Shown here in pieces: positions 56,909 to 64,000 of a DNA stretch of 64,000 nt. The number at the start of each line of letters is the position of its first letter. Positions within the stretch are counted from its first letter, which is position 1. The position numbers and the translations under genes were made by a program. Under the pieces are notes generated by a model. It was given only the letters and a program-made list of their open reading frames with translations, made no database searches and was not told the origin of the DNA. This stretch comes from Opitutia bacterium (GTDB lineage: Bacteria; Verrucomicrobiota; Verrucomicrobiia; Opitutales; Opitutaceae): positions 62,001 through 126,000 of the forward strand of contig JACRHS010000032.1 of NCBI GenBank assembly GCA_016217595.1, written 5' to 3'.

Positions 56909-59440
56909 TCAGGTTTTCTTGTTTAGAATTTGCGGTGTGGCTTCGAGCTGGCCGCGGGTGACGCCGAGCTGGTTGATCAACCGCAGTTCGCGCCAAATGT
57001 CGGCGCCGGAAATTTCGCCGGCAAGCAGCTGTTGGTAACGGCGGACGGTGCGCGTCACTTCGTCGGGCGTCTCGTCCACGAATTCGACGCGGAAATGGCG
57101 CGCGCCGAGCGCAAGGAAACGCGGCAGAAATTCCGCTCCCGTCTGCGCGCGGCTGTTGAAAACGGTGTTGCGGCAGCCAGCGTCGGCCTTGAGCGGCAGC
57201 AGTGCGCCGACGCGGTCGCGCAGTTCCACGCGCTGCGTGTCGCAGGGCCGGCCGCAGTCGCGGTAGTCCTTGCCGGTGGTGAGAAACGCGCAGAACAGGC
57301 AATGCTCCATGTGAAACATCGGCATGCGCTGGTGGATGGTGAGGTCGAACCACGCTGGCGGTGCGGCGGCGAGCAACGCCTCGACTTGGGCGACGTTGAG
57401 ATCGTAGCTCGCGGTCACGCGCTCGAGACCGTGCTCGCGGAGGAAATAATCGGCGGCGAGCGGATTGGCGATGTTGAGCGAGTAGTCGCCGCGTTTGCGG
57501 TCGGCGGCAAAGAAGCGCAGGTGGTCGTAATTGCGCACGAGGTAGCCGTCGGCCTCGCTGGAGCGCACCTGTTTCAGAATCCACTCTTCGCCCGGTTTGA
57601 AGACGCGCGGCGGCGCGACCCAGATCGAGGCGGCCTCGTTTTTGGCAGTGGGTTGCAGTTCGCGGAAACGTGCGACGGCGGCGCGGTAGTGTTTCGGATT
57701 CTCGAACTCGCAATAGAGGGTGCGCGCGCCGGCGGCCCACGCGGCTTCGAGTTGCGGCATGGTGCGGACGAGGACGATGAGCTCGGGCGGTTGATCCGCT
57801 GCGCTCGGAGCGGCGGCTGGCGTCTGAGCCGGGCGGTCGGTGGGCGGAAGAAGGGTCCAGCGGCGCGGCTGAGAACGCAGGCGGTCGAGCTCGGCGATGA
57901 CTTCGCGGCGCAAGCGGTTGAGCTCGCTCATCGGCAGCATCACCGCGCCTTCGAGGTGCGAGCGCAGGTCGCCGAGACGGAACGGCGTGCCACCGAGACG
58001 GCCGAGTTGATCGCGCAGGCGTTCGTCGGTGAGCGGTTGATTCTGCGCGGGCGCGAGTGACACGGCGGAGGTCACTTGCGCCACATGGCCGTCGTCATCC
58101 TGGACGATGACCGTGAGCGGTGCGCCCGCGTGGCCGTGGACCTCGATGGCGACGGGGCGTTGGTGGCGGATTTTTTCGCCCTCGAACGTGGCGCGCAGTT
58201 CGCGTTCCAATGCCGGATCACTGGTTTTCCAGAGGCGTTGGCCGACGTGCACGCGGCGAAAATCGATATCGCCATGACCGAAACGCAGCACGACGTCGCC
58301 GCCGTGTGGCTCGACCTGGTAAACGCGTCCGCCCTCTTCGCCCGCCTCGGGATGTCCGGCGTCGAACACCACGCCGTCGCCCGGCTTGAGCGGGGCGGCG
58401 AGGCGCAGCCGCACGGACTCGCCGGCCACGTGGGCGATGTCGCCGAGGTACACGCCGCGTTTGGTGCCGAAGCGCCCGTGGACCAGCTCCTGGTTGTTGG
58501 TGCCGCGGAACCAGCCGGTGTAGAGGCCGCGCGAGAAGGCCATTTCGAGTTCGTACCGAGAATCCGGCGACGGGCGGGCGGCGGGGGCGGCGCCGCAGAT
58601 GGCGTCCAGCGCCTGCCGGTAAACGCGCGTGATGCTGGCGACGTACTCGGGGCTTTTGAGCCGGCCCTCGATTTTGAGCGAGGCGACGCCGGCGCGCACG
58701 AGTTCGGGCAGCACGTCGATGCCGGCGAGGTCTTGCGGACTGAGCAGGTACTGGCGGTCGCCGAGTTCCACTTTGCGGCCGTCGGCCACGAGTTCGTAGG
58801 GCAGACGGCAGGCCTGGGCGCATTCACCGCGGTTGGCCGAACGACCGCCGAGCGCTTCGCTGGTGAGGCACTGGCCGGAGTAGGCGACGCAGAGCGCGCC
58901 GTGGACAAACACTTCCAGCAAGAGCGGCGCGGTGGGGGCGGCGGCGAGTTGTGCGGCCTGGATGGCGGCGATTTCCGGGAGGGAGTTTTCGCGCGCGAGG
59001 ACAACGAGTTCCGCACCCAGAGCGCGGGCAAATTCCACGCCGGCGGCGCTCGTGATCGTCATCTGCGTTGAGCAGTGGATCGGGAAATCGGGCGACAGCG
59101 CGCGGATCAGCCGGGCGATGCCGACGTCTTGCACGATGGCGGCGTCGACGCCGGCGGCGATGATGGCGCGGAGGTAGTCTTCGGCGTCGGTGAGTTCGGG
59201 CGTGAAGACGAGGGTGTTGAAGGTAACGTAGCCGCGCACGCCGCGGCGGTGCAGAAATTCCATCAGGGCCGGCAGGTCGGCCAGCGCGAGGTTCTTGGCG
59301 CGCATCCGGGCGTTGAAGCGCTCCAGCCCGAAGTAGATCGCGTCGGCGCCGTTTTCCACCGCGGCCCGGGCGCACTCCCAATCGCCGGCCGGAGCGAGGA
59401 GCTCGGGACGGCGGACAGGCGGGTTGGTCGTGGCAGACAT
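56909..59440 (-). CDS. Peptidase U32 family protein (YdcP/RlhA-like), long form
   Basis: 843 residues. Conserved N-terminal U32 region: ELLAPAGDWECARAAVENGADAIYFGL, VYVTFNTL-like strand, CSTQMTI, and the Cys-rich CVAYSGQCLTSEALGGRSANRGECAQACR signature. A DUF3656-like segment follows (KIRHQRPVAIEV) and a second U32-like part near the C-terminus (SYDLNVAQVEALL, FCAFLTTGKDYRDCGRPCDT). E. coli RlhA, of the same group, hydroxylates C2501 of 23S rRNA with prephenate-dependent chemistry; other members are tRNA hydroxylases, so RNA hydroxylation is the likely activity despite the peptidase name. ATG 59440 starts at the conserved region. Confidence 0.86.
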   Translation of the reverse strand: MSATTNPPVRRPELLAPAGDWECARAAVENGADAIYFGLERFNARMRAKNLALADLPALMEFLHRRGVRGYVTFNTLVFTPELTDAEDYLRAIIAAGVDAAIVQDVGIARLIRALSPDFPIHCSTQMTITSAAGVEFARALGAELVVLARENSLPEIAAIQAAQLAAAPTAPLLLEVFVHGALCVAYSGQCLTSEALGGRSANRGECAQACRLPYELVADGRKVELGDRQYLLSPQDLAGIDVLPELVRAGVASLKIEGRLKSPEYVASITRVYRQALDAICGAAPAARPSPDSRYELEMAFSRGLYTGWFRGTNNQELVHGRFGTKRGVYLGDIAHVAGESVRLRLAAPLKPGDGVVFDAGHPEAGEEGGRVYQVEPHGGDVVLRFGHGDIDFRRVHVGQRLWKTSDPALERELRATFEGEKIRHQRPVAIEVHGHAGAPLTVIVQDDDGHVAQVTSAVSLAPAQNQPLTDERLRDQLGRLGGTPFRLGDLRSHLEGAVMLPMSELNRLRREVIAELDRLRSQPRRWTLLPPTDRPAQTPAAAPSAADQPPELIVLVRTMPQLEAAWAAGARTLYCEFENPKHYRAAVARFRELQPTAKNEAASIWVAPPRVFKPGEEWILKQVRSSEADGYLVRNYDHLRFFAADRKRGDYSLNIANPLAADYFLREHGLERVTASYDLNVAQVEALLAAAPPAWFDLTIHQRMPMFHMEHCLFCAFLTTGKDYRDCGRPCDTQRVELRDRVGALLPLKADAGCRNTVFNSRAQTGAEFLPRFLALGARHFRVEFVDETPDEVTRTVRRYQQLLAGEISGADIWRELRLINQLGVTRGQLEATPQILNKKT

Positions 59441-59489
59441 GGCGGGAGGTTGGGGTCGTGTGGGCGTGGCCGCAAGCAGTGGACGACGA

Positions 59490-60743
59490 TCAGCTCGCGA
59501 CAGGCGCCGGTTGCGAGGCACCGGGCCGGGCGGCGTGCGGGGCGACGGCGCGCAGGCGCCAGGCGAGCACGCCTGTGAGGAAAAAGCAGACGAGCGACAT
59601 CAGTCCGACGCGTCCATAGCCGCGGATGTGGCCGGCGGCGTCGCTGGAGAGGAAGAGGCCGGCGGCGAGATTGGCGATACTGCCGGAGGCTTGTTGGAGC
59701 GCGGAGTTGACGCTCATGAACCCGCCACGATAGCGCGCCTCGACGGCGTTGGTCATCATCGCCATCGCGGGCGCGAAACGACCGGACATGCTCACGAAAA
59801 ACAACGTGGTCATCGTCAGGGCGGTTGCGAGCGGCACGGCGGGCAGGTTCGTCAGGATCGCCACGGTGATCATTGCGAGGAGCGAGACCCAGGACAGCAC
59901 GTGCAGTTTATCGAAACGGTCGGAGCAGCGCCCGATGACGTAGGTGGAAACGAGTGTGGCGGCGCCGCCAAAGAGATAGATGTATTTCAACTGCGCTTCG
60001 CTCAGTCCGACGTTGGCGACCATCGACGGCGCCATGAACGGGATGACGCAGCCGCCCGCGAACACGAGCATGGTGCTGAGCATGAAGCAGCGCTGGTGAA
60101 TCGGATGCACCAGAATCGCGCGCATTTGGGTCCAAGGCGACGCAGTGCTGAGGTGGCTGGGCACATGTGGCAGCAAGCGCAGCCCGGCGATGAACACGAC
60201 CACGCTCATCCCGGTGAGCAGGAAAAACGGCGCGTGCCATTCGTAAAGGTCGGCGAGCCAGAGGCCGAACGGAATGCCCAGCACGGTGGCCAGCGGGAAG
60301 GCCGACATCACAGTGCCCATTGCACGACCACGGCGTTCCGGCGGGACAACATCTCCGACCATCGCTGTGACCACCGAGCCGGCGACACCGCCGAACGCAC
60401 CCGCAGCGAAACGCGCCAGCAGCAACCAGTGGTAACTCGGGGAGAGCGCACAAGCGAGGGTGGCGAGCGAGAAGCCGGCGTAAAGGGTGAGCAGCGCGTG
60501 TTTTCGCTCGAAACGATCAAGCACGAATCCGCCAAGAAATCCGGAGAGTGCGGCGGCGAAACCGTAGGCGGCCACGAGATGGCCGAATTGCGCCGGCGAG
60601 ATCGAAAACACCCGCATCAGACGCGCCCCGAGCGGCATCATGATGACAAAGTCCATGATGTGCGTGAAGTGCACCACCGCGAGCATGAGCAAGAGCGCAC
60701 GTTCGTTGATGACAGGCCGGGCAGTGGTGGCGGGTGCGGACAT
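59490..60743 (-). CDS. MFS transporter, drug:H+ antiporter type
   Basis: 417 residues, twelve predicted membrane segments. Starts with a short Ala/Pro-rich tail and ALLLMLAVVHFTHIMDFVIMMPLG, with the MFS loop motif reading GGFVLDRFERKHALL and PPERRGRAMGTVMSAFPLA. Resembles DHA1-type sugar/drug efflux proteins of the AraJ group. It lies 42 bases downstream of the LysR-type gene in the same direction, so the two may form one operon regulated by that protein. Substrate unknown. Confidence 0.86.
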   Translation of the reverse strand: MSAPATTARPVINERALLLMLAVVHFTHIMDFVIMMPLGARLMRVFSISPAQFGHLVAAYGFAAALSGFLGGFVLDRFERKHALLTLYAGFSLATLACALSPSYHWLLLARFAAGAFGGVAGSVVTAMVGDVVPPERRGRAMGTVMSAFPLATVLGIPFGLWLADLYEWHAPFFLLTGMSVVVFIAGLRLLPHVPSHLSTASPWTQMRAILVHPIHQRCFMLSTMLVFAGGCVIPFMAPSMVANVGLSEAQLKYIYLFGGAATLVSTYVIGRCSDRFDKLHVLSWVSLLAMITVAILTNLPAVPLATALTMTTLFFVSMSGRFAPAMAMMTNAVEARYRGGFMSVNSALQQASGSIANLAAGLFLSSDAAGHIRGYGRVGLMSLVCFFLTGVLAWRLRAVAPHAARPGASQPAPVAS

Positions 60744-60785
60744 GAAAGAAGGTGTTTAATGTACCAAACGGCTCAGTCCGCAAAT

Positions 60786-61688
60786 TCAACCGGCCGCTAT
60801 AACCGGCTTTTTGGTGTGCTCGCGCAGAAGTGTCAGAAATTGCTCGGCACCACGGCTTTGGTAACGCTGTAAATGGCGGATGACGGCGATCTCGCGCGAT
60901 GGCGCCAGGCCGGCGAGATTGCGGCAGACCAGCCGGCTGCGATCGCTGCTTTCCACGGCGACCTGCGGGAAAATGGCGATGCCGACTCCTAAATCGATCA
61001 AGGCTTTGGCGGTGGTGACCTGCGCGCACCGGTAGCCGATTTTGGGTTCAAAATTGTGGTCACCACAGAAGCGTTGGACCTGTGCTGCCAACGTGCTGCT
61101 CGTGCCGAGCATGATGAATGTCTCGGTTTGGAGATCGGTGACAGTGACGATTTTCTTGGAGGCCAAGGGGTGATTTTTCCCCACCACCAGCATAAGCGGC
61201 TCGGAAAAAAGAGACTCCACCGAGAGTCGCTGGTCTTTGATGACAGGCTGGGTGACGAGCGCGAGATCGAGTTCGCCTTCGAGCACGGCGGTCGTCAGGT
61301 CGTTTTGAAAATCCTCCAAGACATTAATTTGCAAGTGAGGTAGTCGCGCGCGACACAAGGCCAGGACCGGCGGCAACAGATATGGCGCAACCGTGGCGAT
61401 GGCTCCGATGGTGATGGTGCGTTCGATTTCGGGATTATCGCGAATTTCACGGGCGGCATCGTCGACTTCAAACAGGATGCGGCGGGCACGCGCTAGGAAG
61501 GTAATACCGGCCTCGGTGAGCACGGCGCGGCGACCGAGACGGTGAAAAAGCTTATGCCCGAGCTCCCTTTCAAGATTAATTATCTGCTGACTAAGAGATG
61601 GTTGAGATATATTACAACGCTCCGCCGCACGGGTGAAATTTTCGGTTTCAGCCACGGCGACCATGTAGCGGATTTGGTGGAGTTCCAT
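60786..61688 (-). CDS. OxyR-type LysR regulator lacking the peroxidatic cysteine
   Basis: 300 residues. LysR helix-turn-helix at the N-terminus (NFTRAAERCNISQPSLSQQIINLE), with Cys 25 as in E. coli OxyR, and the effector domain contains TIGAIATVAPYLLPPVLAL, closely parallel to OxyR. By alignment Thr 199 occupies the position of the peroxide-reactive Cys199, while Cys 208 is kept and Cys 221 is extra. The gene overlaps at its start a site with the spacing of the OxyR consensus. It is likely a redox regulator with altered chemistry, controlling itself, the divergent small gene and perhaps the MFS gene. A plain LysR regulator is the alternative. Confidence 0.8.
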   Translation of the reverse strand: MELHQIRYMVAVAETENFTRAAERCNISQPSLSQQIINLERELGHKLFHRLGRRAVLTEAGITFLARARRILFEVDDAAREIRDNPEIERTITIGAIATVAPYLLPPVLALCRARLPHLQINVLEDFQNDLTTAVLEGELDLALVTQPVIKDQRLSVESLFSEPLMLVVGKNHPLASKKIVTVTDLQTETFIMLGTSSTLAAQVQRFCGDHNFEPKIGYRCAQVTTAKALIDLGVGIAIFPQVAVESSDRSRLVCRNLAGLAPSREIAVIRHLQRYQSRGAEQFLTLLREHTKKPVIAAG

Positions 61689-61723
61689 AGGCGTAAGCTA
61701 TGGCTATGATAGTTAATCAATAT
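61687..61723. promoter_or_regulatory. OxyR-type binding site
   Basis: Four elements with seven-base spacings: ATAG (61687-61690), CTAT (61698-61701), ATAG (61709-61712), ATAT (61720-61723), matching ATAG-N7-CTAT-N7-ATAG-N7-CTAT except one base. A TTGACT -35-like hexamer starts at 61725, immediately beside it, as expected for an activated promoter towards 61794. The site also covers the start codon of the OxyR-like gene, suggesting autorepression. Confidence 0.7.
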
Positions 61724-61793
61724 TTTGACTATTACAATTTCGTGGTAGTGTAGCTCAGCACTCAGAAATGGGTGTTTTAACCTAAATCAGAAA

Positions 61794-61985
61794 ATGAACA
61801 TGAAAACTGAAGCACTCACCTACACGCTGGTAACCGTCGGTTTGGCCGCGGTGATGGCGCTCTTCCTGGGTATGCGCGCTGATATCGAAGTCGGCACGGT
61901 CTTGGGTTGGGCGACAGCAGGTGTGCTATTCGCCATGGCGCCGCTGGATTACCGGCTCGCCTGGAAACGCATCACCGGTCGGTAA
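61794..61985 (+). CDS. Small two-helix membrane protein, possible OxyR-type target
   Basis: 63 residues with two membrane segments (about 8-26 and 35-50) and a basic C-terminus (WKRITGR). It resembles no family I know. A second ATG two codons on is possible. A strong rho-independent terminator lies 30 bases downstream and an OxyR-like site with a -35 element about 70 bases upstream, so it has its own transcription unit. This supports it as a genuine small gene. Confidence 0.72.
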   Translation: MNMKTEALTYTLVTVGLAAVMALFLGMRADIEVGTVLGWATAGVLFAMAPLDYRLAWKRITGR

Positions 61986-62014
61986 AACGACTGGTCGCAG
62001 CTAGCAAATAACAT

Positions 62015-62051
62015 GAGGCCGGGGCGATGGCGCCCCGGCCTCTTAATTTTT
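62015..62051 (+). terminator. Strong rho-independent terminator
   Basis: GAGGCCGGGGCG (62015-62026) pairs over twelve bases with CGCCCCGGCCTC (62031-62042) around ATGG, followed by TTAATTTTTA. It ends the 63-residue-protein gene and isolates the sigma factor operon. Confidence 0.92.
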
Positions 62052-62159
62052 AGGCGGGGCGAGGCGGGGGAGTCTTGGCGTCGCTTTTTTCGGCGGGGGC
62101 GATAGACAAATTCGCCGGTGGGTGTCGCTTCATGGCAAACGCACCCAAACCAACCTCTC

Positions 62160-62660
62160 ATGGAGGACACTCCCGATCATGCAAATTGGCGGCAATGGTT
62201 CGATCACTACGGGCCCCGGTTGCTCTTATGTGCCCGGCAATGGACCCGCTCGCTGGCCGATGCCGAGGATGTCGTGCAGGAGGCGTTCGTTCGGTTTTGG
62301 AAACACCAGCGCGAGTTGGAGGGCGAACCGTTGGCGCTCCTGCTCACTTCGGTGCGCCGCTCGGCCTGCGATCTGGCCCGACGCGAAACGCGCCGGGTTG
62401 CCCGCGAGCAACATGCCATCGAGGGTGATGCCGATTTGTTTCAACCCCTGCCCGAAGGCGACGACCGGCGGCGGGAAATCGAGGCGGCGTTACACCGCCT
62501 TCCGCCGGAGCAGCGCGAGGTGCTCGTGCTCAAAATCTGGGGAGAACTCACTTTCGAGCAGATTGCCGGACAATTGGAAATTTCGGCCAACACGGCGGCC
62601 TCGCGTTATCGCTACGCCCTGGCCGCGTTGCGCAAAGAGCTGACGGTTCCTGTGCCATGA
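62160..62660 (+). CDS. ECF-type RNA polymerase sigma factor
   Basis: 166 residues, with region 2 (WTRSLADAEDVVQEAFVRFWKH) and region 4 (RLPPEQREVLVLKIWGELTFEQIAGQLEISANTAASRYRYALAALRK) of the extracytoplasmic-function group; no region 3. It directs RNA polymerase to a small regulon, usually one controlling envelope or stress functions. The ATG at 62160 is preferred to a GTG at 62118. Its stop overlaps the next start (ATGA), and a PDZ protein gene follows. Upstream is a separate terminator, so promoter lies in 62052-62159. Confidence 0.92.
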   Translation: MEDTPDHANWRQWFDHYGPRLLLCARQWTRSLADAEDVVQEAFVRFWKHQRELEGEPLALLLTSVRRSACDLARRETRRVAREQHAIEGDADLFQPLPEGDDRRREIEAALHRLPPEQREVLVLKIWGELTFEQIAGQLEISANTAASRYRYALAALRKELTVPVP

Positions 62661-63139
62661 ACGACGAATTCACCGATCTCGAAGCTGAGTTGCAGTCCCT
62701 TCGTCCGCGGGCACCGGTGCGCGAATTGCACCGCCGACTGGCGACGGAGCTCGATGGGGCATCGCCCGCCATCGCGTTGACCCCACGCAAAACGGGCTGG
62801 CGCTGGCGGTTGGTGCTGTGGCCCGCGGCGGCTGCACTGGTCGTCGCGCTCACGGTCAGTGCCGTGTGGTCCCGCCGCGGGAGCGAAGTGGCGTCTGCCG
62901 TGGTTTTGGACCCTGCGACTGCGACCCCGTCGGAGGTCTATAAACCGGTTTCGGCGGAGAATCTCCTGTTCGAGGCACACGATGAAGGCGTGGTGACGTT
63001 GTCCGACGGCATGCCAGGCTGGCGCGTGCGCGAACGTTCGCTCGATACCTTCATCTGGCAAAACCCGCGTACCAAGGCCTCGCTGCGCTGGACCGTGCCG
63101 CGCGAGGAGGTGCTCGTCGTGCCCCTCGCAGTTTTTTGA
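62657..63139 (+). CDS. Single-pass membrane protein, putative anti-sigma factor
   Basis: 160 residues. A cytosolic N-terminal ~45 residues with Leu/Glu-rich helices, one membrane segment (about 52-70) and an extracytoplasmic C-terminal part. No zinc-binding HxxxCxxC motif is seen. Position directly after, and overlapping, an ECF sigma gene makes an anti-sigma role likely; sequence alone does not prove it. Codon use and length are like other small regulators. Confidence 0.68.
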   Translation: MNDEFTDLEAELQSLRPRAPVRELHRRLATELDGASPAIALTPRKTGWRWRLVLWPAAAALVVALTVSAVWSRRGSEVASAVVLDPATATPSEVYKPVSAENLLFEAHDEGVVTLSDGMPGWRVRERSLDTFIWQNPRTKASLRWTVPREEVLVVPLAVF

Positions 63140-63205
63140 GCCGGGCGACGTCGAAATCATTTTGGTCTAATCAACATCACGAAACATCAACCGAGGACCT
63201 CTCCC

Positions 63206-64000
63206 ATGCGTATTCCCATTCGTTGTCTCTTGTCCGTTTTCGGTGCGGCGACATTTGCCTTCGCTGCTCCTGCCCAGCAATCCGCCCCTCCCGCGCCGCA
63301 GCCGCCGCCGTCCGCCGAGCGCCCGCCGCAGCCTCAGCCCAAAGAACGCGTCACATTCTTGGGTGTTACTGTGCAACCGGTGCCACCGGCTCTGGCGGCG
63401 CAGCTGGGATTGGCGGTCGATGTCGGTCTGGTGGTGGAACACATCGTGCCGGAAACCCCCGCCGCGGCGGCGCTCCAGCCACATGATGTCCTTCTGAAAT
63501 GCGACGACCAGATGCTGATCGAGCCACGGCAGCTGGCCGTACTGGTGCGCAATCACCAGGAGGGCGACGAGGTCGTGTTCAGCCTGATCCGCGGCGGCAA
63601 GGCGCAGACCGCGAAAGTGAAACTCGTGAAACGCGAGATGCCGAAACACCTGCCGGGCCACTTCCGCCCCGAGATACCCCAGCTCTTCGAGGAACGCCAA
63701 CGCGCGCTCCGCACCTGGCCGCAACGCATGTCCGAAGCGCGGTTGATCGGCCCGCATGAGGGCGGTGGCACGATGTCGATCCGTAGCGCCGGCGGCTCCA
63801 ATACCGGTCTCGGGACACTCCGCCACGGGAACAGCGTGATCATGAACTCCGATGAGGCCGGCTCGCTAGAGCTCAAGTTCGAGGACGGGAAGCGTTTCCT
63901 CACGGCGAAAGACAAACAGGGCACGGTCCAATTTTCCGGCCCGATCAACACGCCCGAGGAGCGCAAGGCGATCCCGGAGCAGGTGCGTCCGCGGCTGGAG
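63206..64000 (+). CDS. Secreted PDZ-domain protein, 3' end outside window
   Basis: Open at the window end, 265 codons seen. N-terminal signal (IRCLLSVFGAATFAFAAPA), then a Pro/Gln-rich linker (about 25-47) and a PDZ domain (about 48-135) with FLGVTVQPVPPALAAQLG and VLLKCDDQMLIEPRQLAVLV. A following region with DEAGSLELKFEDGKRFLTAKD is of unknown type. No protease domain has appeared so far. It is third in the sigma operon (66 bases after the anti-sigma-like gene). It may sense or bind misfolded or processed envelope proteins for the upstream pair. Confidence 0.82.
   Translation, partial: MRIPIRCLLSVFGAATFAFAAPAQQSAPPAPQPPPSAERPPQPQPKERVTFLGVTVQPVPPALAAQLGLAVDVGLVVEHIVPETPAAAALQPHDVLLKCDDQMLIEPRQLAVLVRNHQEGDEVVFSLIRGGKAQTAKVKLVKREMPKHLPGHFRPEIPQLFEERQRALRTWPQRMSEARLIGPHEGGGTMSIRSAGGSNTGLGTLRHGNSVIMNSDEAGSLELKFEDGKRFLTAKDKQGTVQFSGPINTPEERKAIPEQVRPRLE

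Overview
The window looks like chromosomal DNA of a GC-rich member of the Verrucomicrobiota, most likely family Opitutaceae. This is inferred from gene content: a giant autotransporter-repeat protein ending in a PEP-CTERM signal, a secreted phosphoesterase with a C-terminal beta-domain typical of this group, many secreted or sugar-related enzymes, and almost no Shine-Dalgarno sequences in front of the genes. Genus cannot be fixed by reading alone. About 50 protein genes and one tRNA are supported. There are no rRNA genes, CRISPR arrays, complete insertion sequences or prophage.

Layout. 1-8.3 kb: the end of a GH95 alpha-L-fucosidase, then housekeeping and small genes (ispA, an FmdB-type zinc ribbon, pta, a CaCA-like membrane protein, an HDOD protein, an orphan hydrogenase-maturation-type peptidase). 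8.4-13.2 kb: one giant surface protein. 13.2-18.3 kb: an AraC regulator diverging from a four-gene sugar cluster (SDR, GH88-like hydrolase, TIM-barrel isomerase/epimerase, Gfo/Idh/MocA oxidoreductase). 18.3-19.6 kb: an 835-base gene-poor stretch with REP-like hairpins and a small lower-GC gene. 19.6-26 kb: secreted phosphoesterase, S41 protease overlapping tsaD, a BIME-like repeat, a DUF2851 gene. 26-33.4 kb: the nusA-infB-rbfA-nrnA-truB-ribF translation operon, with a promoter and an attenuator-like leader, closed by tRNA-Val. 34.6-40.2 kb: a hexuronate locus (LacI regulator, ExuT-like transporter, DUF4861 protein, kduI, kduD). 40.4-45.3 kb: a hybrid sensor kinase and glnS. 45.4-52.1 kb: a second LacI regulator, a sodium:solute symporter, rhaM, an aminotransferase and a second Gfo/Idh/MocA oxidoreductase. 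52.1-64 kb: a long adenylate-kinase-like protein, an NtrC-type regulator with its kinase, a U32 protein, an MFS exporter behind an OxyR-like regulator, and an ECF sigma operon that runs off the window.

How it fits together. The recurring theme is capture of plant or algal polysaccharide fragments: fucose removal (GH95), unsaturated-uronide hydrolysis (GH88-like), hexuronate import (ExuT-like), the KduI/KduD route towards 2-keto-3-deoxygluconate, and probable rhamnose handling (RhaM beside a symporter). Three local sugar-type regulators (AraC, LacI, LacI) sit next to their presumed targets.

The strongest unusual signals are: an OxyR homologue with Thr at position 199 where the peroxidatic Cys should be, facing a nearly canonical OxyR binding site; a consensus promoter and terminator-hairpin leader directly in front of nusA, with no rimP; and a consistent CCC-ATG, non-Shine-Dalgarno start context.
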